From an uncultured Flavobacteriaceae bacterium (GTDB lineage Bacteria; Bacteroidota; Bacteroidia; Flavobacteriales; Flavobacteriaceae), in NCBI GenBank assembly GCA_913020295.1, contig CAJWAA010000007.1, positions 1-64,000 on the forward strand: a stretch of 64,000 nucleotides of DNA, written 5' to 3'. The first letter of the stretch is position 1, and every line of letters starts with the position of its first letter. The translations under genes and the position numbers were made by a program. The notes under the pieces are model-generated. The model made no database searches. It was not told the origin of the DNA and saw only the letters and a list, made by a program, of their open reading frames with translations. Below, one piece after another: positions 54,678 through 63,934 of the stretch.

Positions 54678-56162
54678 CTACTTTAAAGAAAGTTTATTGG
54701 CAATTTCTCTGTCGTTGGACAAACGCGGGACTTTGTTTTGACCTCCTAGTTTTCCAATGCTTTTCATGTATTTTTGAAAACCTCCATTGACAACAGGAGT
54801 GATGACCAAAGTTCTCAGAACACTTCCTTTCAACAAATCTTGATAATATACATTTTGTTCCTGCATGGATTGATCGAGTTTTTGAGCAAAATCATCCATG
54901 TTTTGGGGTGGGTTTTCAAATTCAATAAACCATTGGTGGTAGGGAAGGCCCACTTGCGGATCGATTTGTGGAGCCACAGTAAATTCTTTGACTTGGACAT
55001 TGCTATCCCGGCAAGCTTGTTGCATTGCCGTTTCAACTTCTTTTCCGATAACATGTTCTCCAAAGGCCGAGATGAAGTGTTTGATTCTGCCCGTAACCAC
55101 CAGTCTATAGGGTTTTAGGGAAACAAAACATACCGTATCACCTATATTGTAAGCCCACAGCCCTGCAGAGGTGGAGATAATAAGAACATAATTAACCCCC
55201 AATACTACCTCTCCCAAGGTATATCTTGTAGGGTTTTTCTCCCCAAACTCATAAGCTTTTATGAATTCATAAAATATTCCATTATTCAACAATAGTAACA
55301 ATCCCTTGTCATTTTGTTGATCCTGATAGGCAAAAAAACCCTCGGATGCAGGGAACAATTCAATACTGTCCACCCTTCTTCCAATTAGTTTTTCAAACAT
55401 GGGGCGGTAAGGCTCATAATTGACCCCACCATAAACAAATAGTGAAAAGTTGGGGAATATTTCACCTACGGCTTTACCCGTTTTAGCGATCATTTTCTCA
55501 AAATACATTTGTACCCAAGAGGGGATCCCGGCGATTAAACTCATATTTTCGGTTAAAGTTTCCTCCACGATTGCATCCACTTTGGTTTCCCAGTCCTCTA
55601 TGCGATTAGTGTCCCATGAGGGCATCCTGTTTTTTTGTAAATAATTGGGCACATAATGGGCAACAATTCCTGACAGTCTCCCTACGGTGTTGCCTTCTTT
55701 TTTTTTGAGAACAGGACTTCCCTGAAGAAAAATTTGTTTCCCGTCGACAAAATCGGTGTTCCCTGTTTGGTGAATGTAATTGAGCAGTGCATCCCTAGCA
55801 GCGGTGATATGGGTGGGCATAGATTCTTTGGAGAGTGGAATGAATTTGGCACCGGAGGTCGTTCCACTGGTTTTGGCGTAATAAAGTGGTTTTCCTGGCC
55901 ACAATACGGAAGCCCTGCCCTCCAGCATTTTATCTACATAAGGTCTGTGTCCTTCATAATCACGTATCGGAACAGCAATTTGAAAATCTTTAAATTCCTT
56001 GATCTTATCAAAACGGTGGTCGCGTCCAAAATCAGTTGCTTTGGCTTTTTGGGTCAAATAATCAAATGTTTTTTGCTGTGCCCAAAGGGGGTTCTTGATC
56101 CACTTTTGGTTTTTCTTATTAATGAATTTAGCGAAAATTTTTGCTCCAGCTTTTTTTATCAT
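54678..56162 (-). CDS. GH3 auxin-responsive-promoter-family acyl-adenylate enzyme
   Basis: 494 residues. The ATP-binding loop reads YAKTSGTTSGAKFIPLS (about 104-120), followed by FPASEGFFAYQ and the mid-domain YTLGEVVLGVNYVLII and NIGDTVCFVS, as in plant GH3 and bacterial relatives. GH3 enzymes adenylate a carboxylic acid and transfer it to an amino acid or another nucleophile. In Bacteroidota the substrate is unknown. It starts by overlapping the M23 peptidase gene (four bases) and is followed after three bases by the methyltransferase gene, so it belongs to an envelope-related operon. Confidence 0.88.
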   Translation of the reverse strand: MIKKAGAKIFAKFINKKNQKWIKNPLWAQQKTFDYLTQKAKATDFGRDHRFDKIKEFKDFQIAVPIRDYEGHRPYVDKMLEGRASVLWPGKPLYYAKTSGTTSGAKFIPLSKESMPTHITAARDALLNYIHQTGNTDFVDGKQIFLQGSPVLKKKEGNTVGRLSGIVAHYVPNYLQKNRMPSWDTNRIEDWETKVDAIVEETLTENMSLIAGIPSWVQMYFEKMIAKTGKAVGEIFPNFSLFVYGGVNYEPYRPMFEKLIGRRVDSIELFPASEGFFAYQDQQNDKGLLLLLNNGIFYEFIKAYEFGEKNPTRYTLGEVVLGVNYVLIISTSAGLWAYNIGDTVCFVSLKPYRLVVTGRIKHFISAFGEHVIGKEVETAMQQACRDSNVQVKEFTVAPQIDPQVGLPYHQWFIEFENPPQNMDDFAQKLDQSMQEQNVYYQDLLKGSVLRTLVITPVVNGGFQKYMKSIGKLGGQNKVPRLSNDREIANKLSLK

Positions 56163-57034
56163 AAGGTCTTTGAAAAGTCAATAAAATGGGCGGGGTCTAC
56201 AGAGTATCCATTAATCCAAAGTTCAAAATGGAGGTGCCAGCCTGTAGACAATTCTCCGGTATCACCTGCCTTAGCAATGACTTCTCCTGCTTTGACCAAA
56301 TCCCCTTGCACTTTTTCCAAAGAGGAGTTGTGTTTGTATACCGATAACAAACCATAATCGTGTTTGACAATGATCACATATCCTGTTTCCGCAGTCCACT
56401 CTGAAAATATAACGGTTCCGTGAGCTACAGCCATGATAGGAGCATTTTCGTCTAAAGCTATGTCTACGGCAAAGTGCTTTTTATCTGTATCGTACTTTTG
56501 AGAAATAGGACCAACAGCAGGCTGATAGAGGAGGTACTTTACACTGCTCAGGTTATTAGGAATGACATTGTATTTGTCCTCTTGAATGACTTCTAACCGA
56601 AGAAGAGAATCTGCCTTAGACATTTGATTGTCTGAATTTAGTGCCTTGGGCAATTCTCCATTAGCATCTAGTAAAGAGTTTTCTTTTGTATTAATCTCTC
56701 CTGTTAGGGCGCTCTTAATAGACATTATAAAACGGTCTTTTTTTTCAAATTCTATGCTGAGAGAGTCTAATAAAAAACTGTTTCTAATGGCCTCTTTTCT
56801 GATGGACAAGCTTGTATAACCCGGGATAAATTCTTTCATTGGTGTGTAGGCTATGAAAAAAAAGGACCCCAAGGCTATTAACGAAGTAAATAAGAAAATT
56901 AATACAATTATGTTGAACTGGGATATTCTTAAGTAAAACATTTCCTCAAAGGTAGTCTCGTTTATTACTACCATACGATATCGGTTCAATAAGTTTTGAA
57001 CCCAAAGACGTTTCTTTTTTTTCTCTTTTGCCAT
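56159..57034 (-). CDS. M23 family metallopeptidase, membrane-anchored, probably active
   Basis: 291 residues from the ATG at 57034; a TTG nine bases earlier lies inside a -7 box. The N-terminus is basic (AKEKKKKRLW) with one membrane helix (IIVLIFLFTSLIALGSFFFIA, about 43-63) and a helical linker. The C-terminal LytM domain has HFAVDI (zinc His and Asp) and HLHFELW (the second His), so unlike the EnvC-like protein the zinc site is intact. It should cleave peptidoglycan cross-bridges in the periplasm. First gene of an operon with the GH3 ligase, a methyltransferase and a GT2. Confidence 0.9.
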   Translation of the reverse strand: MAKEKKKKRLWVQNLLNRYRMVVINETTFEEMFYLRISQFNIIVLIFLFTSLIALGSFFFIAYTPMKEFIPGYTSLSIRKEAIRNSFLLDSLSIEFEKKDRFIMSIKSALTGEINTKENSLLDANGELPKALNSDNQMSKADSLLRLEVIQEDKYNVIPNNLSSVKYLLYQPAVGPISQKYDTDKKHFAVDIALDENAPIMAVAHGTVIFSEWTAETGYVIIVKHDYGLLSVYKHNSSLEKVQGDLVKAGEVIAKAGDTGELSTGWHLHFELWINGYSVDPAHFIDFSKTL

Positions 57035-57040
57035 TAAAAA

Positions 57041-57048
57041 CAAATATA
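57041..57048 (-). promoter_or_regulatory. Candidate -7 box (TATATTTG) of the M23 operon
   Basis: Exact TAnnTTTG match on the reverse strand, ending 6 bases before the ATG. Together with the purD and HU/SPOR genes it gives the same box-to-start spacing. Confidence 0.5.
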
Positions 57049-57113
57049 GTGTTTACCCTTAAAAATAAATTGTTGGGTTAATAAAGAAATTTAGATTACA
57101 TCGAATAATTATT

Positions 57114-57121
57114 TACATTTG
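57114..57121 (+). promoter_or_regulatory. Candidate -7 box (TACATTTG) of tatA
   Basis: Exact TAnnTTTG match ending 16 bases before the tatA ATG. A TTTA lies 20 bases upstream in the -33 position. Confidence 0.5.
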
Positions 57122-57137
57122 ACTAAAATTAGAAACA

Positions 57138-57329
57138 ATGTATTCAATGATCTATACTTTAGGCATGATTGGTGCGCCACAAATTATTTTGATCGTCGTT
57201 GTTGTTCTTTTATTATTTGGTGGAAGAAAAATTCCCGAGTTGATGAGGGGACTAGGAAGTGGTATCAAAGAATTTAAGAACGCTACCAAAGAAGATGGGG
57301 ATAAATCCGATACAAAAATAGACAAGTAG
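57138..57329 (+). CDS. tatA: Sec-independent protein translocase TatA/E
   Basis: 63 residues: a single N-terminal membrane helix ([19 protein letters not shown], about 11-29), the FGGRKIPEL hinge, an amphipathic helix ([14 protein letters not shown]) and a short acidic/basic tail. It forms the pore of the twin-arginine system that exports folded proteins. The SGNH hydrolase of this window carries a Tat-like signal and may be a substrate. tatC is not adjacent. Converges on the DUF4837 gene. Confidence 0.93.
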   Translation: MYSMIYTLGMIGAPQIILIVVVVLLLFGGRKIPELMRGLGSGIKEFKNATKEDGDKSDTKIDK

Positions 57330-57333
57330 TTGT

Positions 57334-58293
57334 TTAATCAAAAACAACTGTGTCTAAAATAGTATTGAGTTCAAATATCTGATCCCTTTTATTCGATGCC
57401 GGTGCAAAAACGAATCCCTCAATCACCATCCATCTCTTTCTCAATGTGTCTTTTATCATATAATTTATAAAGGGGCCAGCCATAAAATCATTGGCAACCT
57501 CCCAGGTACCTTTGGTCAAATAAGTAAGCCTTCCCCCCTTTTGTGTCCTGTAAAAATAGGGGCGATATGCTTTTTCAGTGATCATGTACGATCCTTTAAG
57601 TCTGCCAGGAATATATGTTTTTCCAATTGAGTCTCTGATTTCTGGAATTCGTTTCTTTATATTTCCACGTAATGCTTTAAATGAGAGGCTATAGGCTATC
57701 AAATTCATATGTCCCTTGGGGATTTCTTTTTGAATCCAAATAAAATTGTTTGTATCCTTTACTGTATTGTAAGCCGTTGGGTAAATCAACGAAATTTTAA
57801 ATCGATTATGTAAATGACGGTCTTTGGTCGGGGATTTTTTGATTCTTCTTAGCTTCTCTTTGCGTTCATTTTCAGTTAAAACAGCTTTCAATAGCTTAAT
57901 GTTATCCTCCAAAAAATAAGCTTGTACGTCATCGTCCTCTCCTTTTACTTTTGCCACCACCTGAGGTTGAGCCATCAAATCTTCCGTCAGTTGAAATCCA
58001 GCCAAGGAATCTTTGACAAACCAGAGTATATTTCGGCTGTTTCTGGCAAAACCCGTAAAGACCTTAGGAGGTATATAGTTGAGGGTAAATTGAGGTTCAT
58101 CGAAAGGCAAACCCTCAAAAGGGGTTTCAAGTAGTGAACGGGTTTTGTTCCCCAAAACTCCGTTCCAGCTTTTTTTGGGCATCACCACGGTCAAGTGGTT
58201 GATGTTAGCATTGGAATCAGGTAAATACCTCAGCTTAGTTTGTTGTTCCTTACAGGATATTATAATAATAACAAAGAAAATCCATTTTTTCAT
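57334..58293 (-). CDS. DUF4837 lipoprotein
   Basis: 319 residues. The lipoprotein signal ends FFVIIIISCKEQQ (Cys14). The remainder has the alternating pattern of DUF4837, with RILWFVKDS-like strands (here SRNILWFVKDS) and a late KGTWEVANDFMAGPF and WMVIEGFVFAP. The function is unknown, although it is common in Bacteroidota and probably envelope-attached. It begins 11 bases after pgk and is probably co-transcribed with it. Confidence 0.85.
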   Translation of the reverse strand: MKKWIFFVIIIISCKEQQTKLRYLPDSNANINHLTVVMPKKSWNGVLGNKTRSLLETPFEGLPFDEPQFTLNYIPPKVFTGFARNSRNILWFVKDSLAGFQLTEDLMAQPQVVAKVKGEDDDVQAYFLEDNIKLLKAVLTENERKEKLRRIKKSPTKDRHLHNRFKISLIYPTAYNTVKDTNNFIWIQKEIPKGHMNLIAYSLSFKALRGNIKKRIPEIRDSIGKTYIPGRLKGSYMITEKAYRPYFYRTQKGGRLTYLTKGTWEVANDFMAGPFINYMIKDTLRKRWMVIEGFVFAPASNKRDQIFELNTILDTVVFD

Positions 58294-58304
58294 GATCTTG
58301 AAGC

Positions 58305-59492
58305 TTATTCCATTAAGGCAGTTATCCCAGGTAAAGTCTTACCTTCGAGACTTTCCATCATAGCGCCACCGCCAGTGGATATATAACTCATTTTATCTTC
58401 TAATCCAAACTGCTTAACCGCTGCCACTGAGTCTCCTCCTCCTACCAAAGAAAAAGCTCCTGCCACAGTGCTCTTGCCGATATACTCCCCCAAGGTAACG
58501 GTTCCCGATGAGAAGTTTTCAAATTCAAAAACACCAAGGGGGCCGTTCCACAGAATGGTCTTGGACTGCATTACAATATCCTCGAAGTTCTTAAGTGTTT
58601 GTGGGCCTGCATCCAATCCTTCCCAATCGTTGGGAATTTCATCTACTTTGCAGATTTTTTGGTTAGCATCATTTGAAAAATCCTCTGCAATAATTACATC
58701 GACTGGGAGGTGTACCTGTACCCCTTTTGCCTTTGCTTTTTCTAAAAGCTCAAGAGCGTAATCGCAATAATCATCCTCACAGATAGAACGGCCTACACCT
58801 CCTCCTTTTGCTTTTACAAAGGTATACACCATTCCTCCTCCAATGATCAAATGATCTATTTTGTCCAATAGGTTTTCGATAATGGTTATTTTGGATGAAA
58901 CCTTGGAACCACCAAGAATAGCAAGAACAGGTTTTTCTCCGGATTTCATGACTTTCTCTATTGCGTTAACTTCCTTTTCGAGGAGTCGGCCAAAAAATTT
59001 TTCCTCTTTGAAAAATTGAGCCATGATGGTGGTGGAGGCGTGTGCCCTGTGAGCGGTTCCGAAAGCATCGTTGACATAACAGTCACCTAATTTTGAAAGG
59101 CCCTCTGCAAAATCCAAATCTCCGGCAGTTTCTTCTTTATAGAAGCGGAGGTTTTCCATAAGAATGACATTACCCGACACAATTGAGGATGCGGCTTGTT
59201 CTGCCGCCGCGCCAACACAGTCATCAAAGAAATTGACAGGGACTTGAAGGATTTCTTCTACTTTACTGACAATGTGAGATAATGATAGTTTTGGATCTTT
59301 ACCTTTGGGCCTTCCTAAGTGGGAAATCAAGACACAGCTTCCTCCCTGATTGAGAATGTAGTCTATAGTTTCTTTGGCCGCGCTGATTCTCGTGGAATCT
59401 GTCACTTGAAATTGGTCGTCGATAGGTACATTAAAATCAACTCTGACAACGGCCCTACGATTTAAAAAGTTTTGATTTATTAGGGTTCGCAT
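58305..59492 (-). CDS. pgk: Phosphoglycerate kinase
   Basis: 395 residues from the ATG at 59492 (MRTLINQNFLNRRAVVRVDF). The upstream TTG at 59510 is inside the -7 box and is rejected. Signatures are RVDFNVP, SHLGRPKG (substrate arginine), ENLRFYKEE, ILGGSKVSSK and GGGDSVAA. It produces ATP and 3-phosphoglycerate in glycolysis and runs in reverse in gluconeogenesis. A strong consensus promoter lies just upstream. Confidence 0.98.
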   Translation of the reverse strand: MRTLINQNFLNRRAVVRVDFNVPIDDQFQVTDSTRISAAKETIDYILNQGGSCVLISHLGRPKGKDPKLSLSHIVSKVEEILQVPVNFFDDCVGAAAEQAASSIVSGNVILMENLRFYKEETAGDLDFAEGLSKLGDCYVNDAFGTAHRAHASTTIMAQFFKEEKFFGRLLEKEVNAIEKVMKSGEKPVLAILGGSKVSSKITIIENLLDKIDHLIIGGGMVYTFVKAKGGGVGRSICEDDYCDYALELLEKAKAKGVQVHLPVDVIIAEDFSNDANQKICKVDEIPNDWEGLDAGPQTLKNFEDIVMQSKTILWNGPLGVFEFENFSSGTVTLGEYIGKSTVAGAFSLVGGGDSVAAVKQFGLEDKMSYISTGGGAMMESLEGKTLPGITALME

Positions 59493-59507
59493 GTTAAAAA
59501 AATTTTT

Positions 59508-59538
59508 CAAAATTACCTTTTTTGTGACTCAGAGCAAA
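59508..59538 (-). promoter_or_regulatory. Promoter of pgk (TTTG-N19-TAATTTTG)
   Basis: On the reverse strand TTTG (59538-59535), 19 bases, then TAATTTTG (59515-59508), a full consensus match. The box ends 15 bases before the ATG at 59492. Confidence 0.8.
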
Positions 59539-59631
59539 AGGTTTTGGCGGTATTGAAAACATAATTTTTTAGGAGAAAAGTAAAATCCAAATGGATTGAT
59601 TATTTTTAACTCGCTTTAGGTTCATAAAAAG

Positions 59632-60777
59632 ATGTATTCAAGAGAAATCATTGGTCAAGACCGATTGAAACGTCAGTTAAAAGAGATGGTTTTAAAGTCT
59701 CAAGTTCCTCATAGTCAGTTGTTTATAGATTCATTTGGCTTTGGTGGACTCCCTTTAGCCTTGTACTGTGCTTTAGGCTTACTGCACGGCTTCACTAATA
59801 TTGAGGCCTCTGAAAAAAGCGGAACTCCATCTCTAAAATTATTGGAACATCCCGACTTACATTTTGTATATCCGTTGATCAATAAAGTTTCGGGTAGCTC
59901 AAAGGCTGTTTCTGATGATTACAAATCCACTTGGGTTGATTTTATTGCCGATCAACCATACGGATCCACACAAGATTGGATTCGTCAGTTGGAAGGTGGA
60001 AACAAACAAGGCATGATCGGGGTAGAGGAGGTCTCCAAAATACATCACAAAATGAATCTAAAAGCTCACCATGGAGGAAATAAAGTAATGATCCTCTTTG
60101 GTGCTGACAAATTAAGCGAAAATGCCTCCAATAAATTGTTAAAGCTTTTGGAAGAGCCCCCAAAAAACAGCTTTTTTCTCTTGATTTGTGAACAAATAGA
60201 AGGTATGCTTCCCACCTTGTTGTCTCGCTGCCAAGAGATAAAGTTGACCCCTATAACTTCAAGTGATATCAAAATTGGTGTTCAAAAACTAAATATTGAA
60301 TCAGGTTCGTCTCGAATTCCATCCTTGAGTAGAGGAAGTTGGCGAAAGGTTTTAGAAGATCTTAACTCTGCGAGTCACACCATTCATTTTGAAAAACTAT
60401 TGATTCAATCTCTTAGAGCTGCATTCAAAGCTCCTTCAAACAAAGGTATTGTTATTGATTTGATTCAATGGGCTGATCAGGCTGCCGATCTTGAGAGAGA
60501 GCAACAAAAAGCTTTTTTAGTCTACGCTTTGGAGTTTATCCGTCAAGCCATGTTAATCTCCTATCAGACCAAATCTTTACATGACTTTAAAATTCATTCT
60601 GATTTCAAAATGCGAAATTTTGCTCCTTATGTACACAGTGCCAACTTACTTTCCTTGGTAAGGCTAATGGAAGACACATCCTATCATTTGGAGCGTAATG
60701 CCAACCCTAGAATTCTTTTTAGCCACTTTGCGTTAGAATTGGCAAGAAATTTAAACACTAGGAAACCTGTTTCCTAA
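59632..60777 (+). CDS. holB: DNA polymerase III delta-prime subunit (clamp loader)
   Basis: 381 residues of the clamp-loader AAA+ type. The start [18 protein letters not shown] and [19 protein letters not shown] plus [10 protein letters not shown] (sensor/arginine-finger region) identify delta-prime. The nucleotide-binding loop is degenerate ([14 protein letters not shown] instead of GxxGxGKT), and no zinc-knuckle cysteines are seen; loss of ATP binding is usual for this subunit. It loads the sliding clamp with gamma/tau and delta. Its 3' end overlaps a convergent methyltransferase gene by 20 bases. Confidence 0.88.
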   Translation: MYSREIIGQDRLKRQLKEMVLKSQVPHSQLFIDSFGFGGLPLALYCALGLLHGFTNIEASEKSGTPSLKLLEHPDLHFVYPLINKVSGSSKAVSDDYKSTWVDFIADQPYGSTQDWIRQLEGGNKQGMIGVEEVSKIHHKMNLKAHHGGNKVMILFGADKLSENASNKLLKLLEEPPKNSFFLLICEQIEGMLPTLLSRCQEIKLTPITSSDIKIGVQKLNIESGSSRIPSLSRGSWRKVLEDLNSASHTIHFEKLLIQSLRAAFKAPSNKGIVIDLIQWADQAADLEREQQKAFLVYALEFIRQAMLISYQTKSLHDFKIHSDFKMRNFAPYVHSANLLSLVRLMEDTSYHLERNANPRILFSHFALELARNLNTRKPVS

Positions 60778-61627
60778 ATACATAAACCCAAGATGAATAT
60801 TTGCCTGTAAAAAAGGCCTTGGCGGAAAACAAAAGGCCCTTAATAACTCCCCTAAAGAAAGATAATGATCTCCCCTTATGTTTTTCTGAAATATAACAGA
60901 TGTAGAAAACATCAAATCCCAGGGCTCTTTTTTCAACGAAATCAAAACCTAATTCATTAAACATTTTTATTAACCCTTTGGAAGTGAAATGCCATAGGTG
61001 TCTAGGAACATCCAAAGCCGCCCAATCTTCTTTATAGTGGATGCTATCATGGCTTTCAAAATTGGGAACGGCAACAAACATAAGACCTTGAGGTTTTAAG
61101 AAACCTTTATAGGCTGTTATAGATGTTTCGGGATCGGGTAAATGTTCAAGTACGTGCCAAAGGGAGATCATGTCAAAGCTACTGGGTGCTAACCCCTTTT
61201 CTGTATCCCAAACCTCTAAATTGTTTTTAAGACATATACCTCTTGCTTTGGGATTGCTTTCAATGCCATAAACTTGAAATCCCCTTTTTTTCATAAAAGC
61301 CAAAAAGGCCCCAGTGCCACAACCCATATCCAATAATCTGCTTTTGGGCTGAAGGTGCTTTTTAAGAAGCGCATATTTATAATTTAGCATAATTTCTCTG
61401 GCCAAAACGTATAACAATGAGATGAATGACTCGGGTTTTGAACGATGAGAAATATAATCCAAAGAATCGTAATAAGCATCGAGTGTTTCCAAATGCTCCA
61501 CATCAGTCCAAGCCATGTGGCGAGTGGGATCCCAGTGTATTGAAAAAGATTCTCCGCTGACTAGATGATCAGTAGCCTCTAATATTTTATTTTTTTTTGC
61601 CTTGCTCATAGGTTCCACGTGGAACAT
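60758..61627 (-). CDS. Class I SAM-dependent methyltransferase (parS embedded at its start)
   Basis: 289 residues. Motif I is [19 protein letters not shown] (about 96-114), motif [12 protein letters not shown] and post-[18 protein letters not shown]. It is long and has a C-terminal hydrophobic patch. Substrate unknown. It starts on the base next to the mnmG stop, so it is in the ybeY-mnmG operon. Its first codons (MFHVEP) are made by a ParB-binding palindrome, which may constrain the start. A start at the internal Met7 (MSKAKK) is also possible. Confidence 0.85.
   Translation of the reverse strand: MFHVEPMSKAKKNKILEATDHLVSGESFSIHWDPTRHMAWTDVEHLETLDAYYDSLDYISHRSKPESFISLLYVLAREIMLNYKYALLKKHLQPKSRLLDMGCGTGAFLAFMKKRGFQVYGIESNPKARGICLKNNLEVWDTEKGLAPSSFDMISLWHVLEHLPDPETSITAYKGFLKPQGLMFVAVPNFESHDSIHYKEDWAALDVPRHLWHFTSKGLIKMFNELGFDFVEKRALGFDVFYICYISEKHKGRSLSFFRGVIKGLLFSAKAFFTGKYSSWVYVFRKQVS
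61611..61626. other. parS-like centromere site, left copy
   Basis: A 16-mer around the perfect 14-base palindrome GTTCCACGTGGAAC (61612-61625). It differs from the chromosomal parS consensus TGTTNCACGTGAAACA by the first base and by one base in the right arm. It overlaps the first codons of the methyltransferase gene. Confidence 0.75.
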
Positions 61628-63496
61628 TTACCGCCCCAGTTTGACCAAAAGTACGCTTATGTCACTAGGATTGATCCCGCTGATCCTTGAGGCTTGAGAA
61701 AGGTTAGTGGGTTTTATATAATTAAGCTTTTCCTTCGCCTCGTGAGAAAGTGAGGCGAGAATGTCATAATCAAAGTCATCCGGTATTTTTATATGATCCA
61801 AACGATTAAGCTTCTCTGCATTGGCCATTTCCTTCTCAATATAGCCAGAGTATTTTATCTGAATTTCCGCTTGCTCATACACCTCATCTGTAATCTGTTT
61901 TTCATTAATAAATGTTTTAACTGAAAGGATATCTGCCAAATCTTTTCGGCTCAATCCCGGTCGAGATAATATTTTGCTAAGTTTGTCAGATTGTTTTACT
62001 GTAGCGGATGCGTTTTTTTCGAGTATTGGGTTGACTTCTTTCGGTGAATAACTTTGGGTTTTAAAAAACTGAATCAATTGTTCAGTCTTAGAAGCTTTTT
62101 CCTCTACTGCTTGGAGGCGTTCTTTTTTGGCCAGTCCCAAATCAAAAGATAGTGGTGTAAGTCTTAAATCAGCATTATCTTGGCGCAAAAGAGTTCGGTA
62201 TTCTGCCCTAGAAGTAAACATTCTATAGGGCTCTTCAGTGCCTTTGGTGATCAGGTCGTCGATCAACACCCCTATATAAGCTTGATTTCTTTTAATAATA
62301 AAAGGGTCCTTGTCGTTTATCTTGTGATGTGCATTGATTCCTGCCATCAGGCCTTGTGAGGCAGCTTCCTCATAACCCGTAGTCCCATTGATTTGACCCG
62401 CAAAAAAAAGTCCTGACACCAATTTGGTTTCCAAGCTGTTTTTAAGCTGCGTAGGGGGGAAATAGTCATATTCTATTGCATAGCCAGGCCGGAAGAATTT
62501 TACATTTTCAAAACCCTTAACTGAACGAAGTGCTTGGTACTGAACATCTTCGGGAAGAGAGGTAGAAAATCCATTAACATAAACCTCTACAGTATCCAAA
62601 CCTTCAGGCTCTACAAAAATTTGGTGTCTAGATTTATCTGCAAATCTGTTTATTTTGTCTTCTATGGAAGGACAATATCTTGGTCCTGTACTCTGAATAT
62701 TGCCGTTGAACATTGGAGAGCGATCAAAACCCTCTCTCAACAGATCGTGGACTTTTGAGCTAGTATGTGTAATGTAACAGCTTCGCTGATACTTTAATGG
62801 AGTGGTAGGGGTAAAGCTAAATTTTGCTGGCTTTTCATCGCCGGCTTGTTCTTCCATGACTTCGTAATTCAATGAACGACCATCCACTCTTGGTGGTGTT
62901 CCAGTTTTCATTCGCCCGGAAACAAAGCCTAATTTTTCTAAACTATGAGTTAATCCTGTAGATGCTTTTTCGCCGGCGCGCCCTCCTCCATAATTTTTTT
63001 CTCCTATATGAATAAGCCCATTCAAAAAAGTTCCATTAGTCAAAACCACGCTTTTGGAGCGAATAGGAATCCCTAAAGAGGTTACTACACCCTCTATACT
63101 CCCGTCATTAACAATTATGTCTTTAATCATGTCTTGATAGAAATCTAGATTAGGGGTTTGTTCCAGCAAAGCTCTCCATTTACTGGCAAAAAGCATTCTG
63201 TCAGATTGCGCTCTTGGGCTCCACATGGCAGGGCCTTTGGACTGATTTAACATTTTAAACTGTATGGCGGATTCATCTGAAACAATTCCACTATAACCAC
63301 CAAGAGCATCAATCTCTCTAACTATTTGTCCTTTTGCTATTCCACCCATAGCTGGGTTACAAGACATTTGTCCGATGGTTTGTAAATTCATTGTAACCAA
63401 AAGGGTTCTTGATCCCATGTTGGCGGCAGCAGCAGCAGCCTCAGCGCCAGCATGGCCACCTCCAACAACCACTACGTCATATTCTCCTTCAAACAT
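61628..63496 (-). CDS. mnmG: tRNA uridine-5-carboxymethylaminomethyl(34) synthesis enzyme MnmG (GidA)
   Basis: 622 residues. The FAD-binding loop is VVVVGGGHAGAEAA (about 9-22), followed by NPAMGGIAKGQIVREIDALGG (split here) and the central GTPPRVDG. The typical helical C-terminal domain includes YSGYIEKE and DHIKIPDDFDYD, and ends SDISVLLVKLGR. With MnmE it modifies U34 of certain tRNAs. It lies one base after ybeY and directly before the methyltransferase gene. Homologues are often close to oriC, and two parS sites flank this one. Confidence 0.98.
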   Translation of the reverse strand: MFEGEYDVVVVGGGHAGAEAAAAAANMGSRTLLVTMNLQTIGQMSCNPAMGGIAKGQIVREIDALGGYSGIVSDESAIQFKMLNQSKGPAMWSPRAQSDRMLFASKWRALLEQTPNLDFYQDMIKDIIVNDGSIEGVVTSLGIPIRSKSVVLTNGTFLNGLIHIGEKNYGGGRAGEKASTGLTHSLEKLGFVSGRMKTGTPPRVDGRSLNYEVMEEQAGDEKPAKFSFTPTTPLKYQRSCYITHTSSKVHDLLREGFDRSPMFNGNIQSTGPRYCPSIEDKINRFADKSRHQIFVEPEGLDTVEVYVNGFSTSLPEDVQYQALRSVKGFENVKFFRPGYAIEYDYFPPTQLKNSLETKLVSGLFFAGQINGTTGYEEAASQGLMAGINAHHKINDKDPFIIKRNQAYIGVLIDDLITKGTEEPYRMFTSRAEYRTLLRQDNADLRLTPLSFDLGLAKKERLQAVEEKASKTEQLIQFFKTQSYSPKEVNPILEKNASATVKQSDKLSKILSRPGLSRKDLADILSVKTFINEKQITDEVYEQAEIQIKYSGYIEKEMANAEKLNRLDHIKIPDDFDYDILASLSHEAKEKLNYIKPTNLSQASRISGINPSDISVLLVKLGR

Positions 63497-63497
63497 A

Positions 63498-63914
63498 TCA
63501 GTGTTTCACGTGGAACAAATTAATACAATCTTCTTCTTTTGAACGCATTAGTGCCTTTTCCTCTATAGATTTGTCATTAAACCCTAAACAGTGAAGAATG
63601 CCATGAGACAAAAGCCTAAGGCACTCACTTTCAGCACTTTGTCTATATTTTTTCGCGTTTTCTTTCAAGGCATCACAAGAAATATATGCTTCAGCTTTGA
63701 TCGCCTTATTTTCAGTATAATCAAATGTCACAATATCAGTATACGTGTCGTGATTAAGATATTCCTTGTTAATGATAAACAAAGCATTCGAATCAACAAA
63801 ATTATATTCCAATTCATCAACAGTATAACCCTCAAGCGCAGCAATACGTTCAAGCCATTGCGCCAAGTCCGCTTCAGCAAGAGTAAGAAAGTTGTTATGT
63901 GTGAAACGAATCAC
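63498..63914 (-). CDS. ybeY: Endoribonuclease YbeY (16S rRNA maturation)
   Basis: 138 residues from the GTG at 63914 (VIRFTHNNFLTLAEA). A TTG at 63929 is rejected because it lies inside a TATATTTG box. The zinc motif is HGILHCLGFNDK (about 110-121), in which the usual third His of YbeY is Asp; DIVTFDY is the family's central motif. It trims 16S rRNA ends and helps ribosome quality control. It ends FHVKH, made by the right parS site, one base before mnmG. Confidence 0.9.
   Translation of the reverse strand: MIRFTHNNFLTLAEADLAQWLERIAALEGYTVDELEYNFVDSNALFIINKEYLNHDTYTDIVTFDYTENKAIKAEAYISCDALKENAKKYRQSAESECLRLLSHGILHCLGFNDKSIEEKALMRSKEEDCINLFHVKH
63502..63517. other. parS centromere site, right copy
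   Basis: TGTTTCACGTGGAACA; its reverse complement TGTTCCACGTGAAACA is a full match to the ParB-binding consensus TGTTNCACGTGAAACA. It overlaps the last codons of ybeY and lies 5 bases from the mnmG start. Confidence 0.9.
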
Positions 63915-63926
63915 GCTTTTTTTTTG

Positions 63927-63934
63927 CAAATATA
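63927..63934 (-). promoter_or_regulatory. Candidate -7 box (TATATTTG) of the ybeY operon
   Basis: Exact TAnnTTTG match on the reverse strand, ending 12 bases before the GTG start. The -33 element is not obvious because of T-rich flanks. Confidence 0.5.

Noticed and set aside
57328-57349. AGTTGTTT/AAACAACT hairpin between tatA and DUF4837
   Set aside because: Lies over the stop codon of tatA and the coding end of DUF4837, with no T-run; could be chance.
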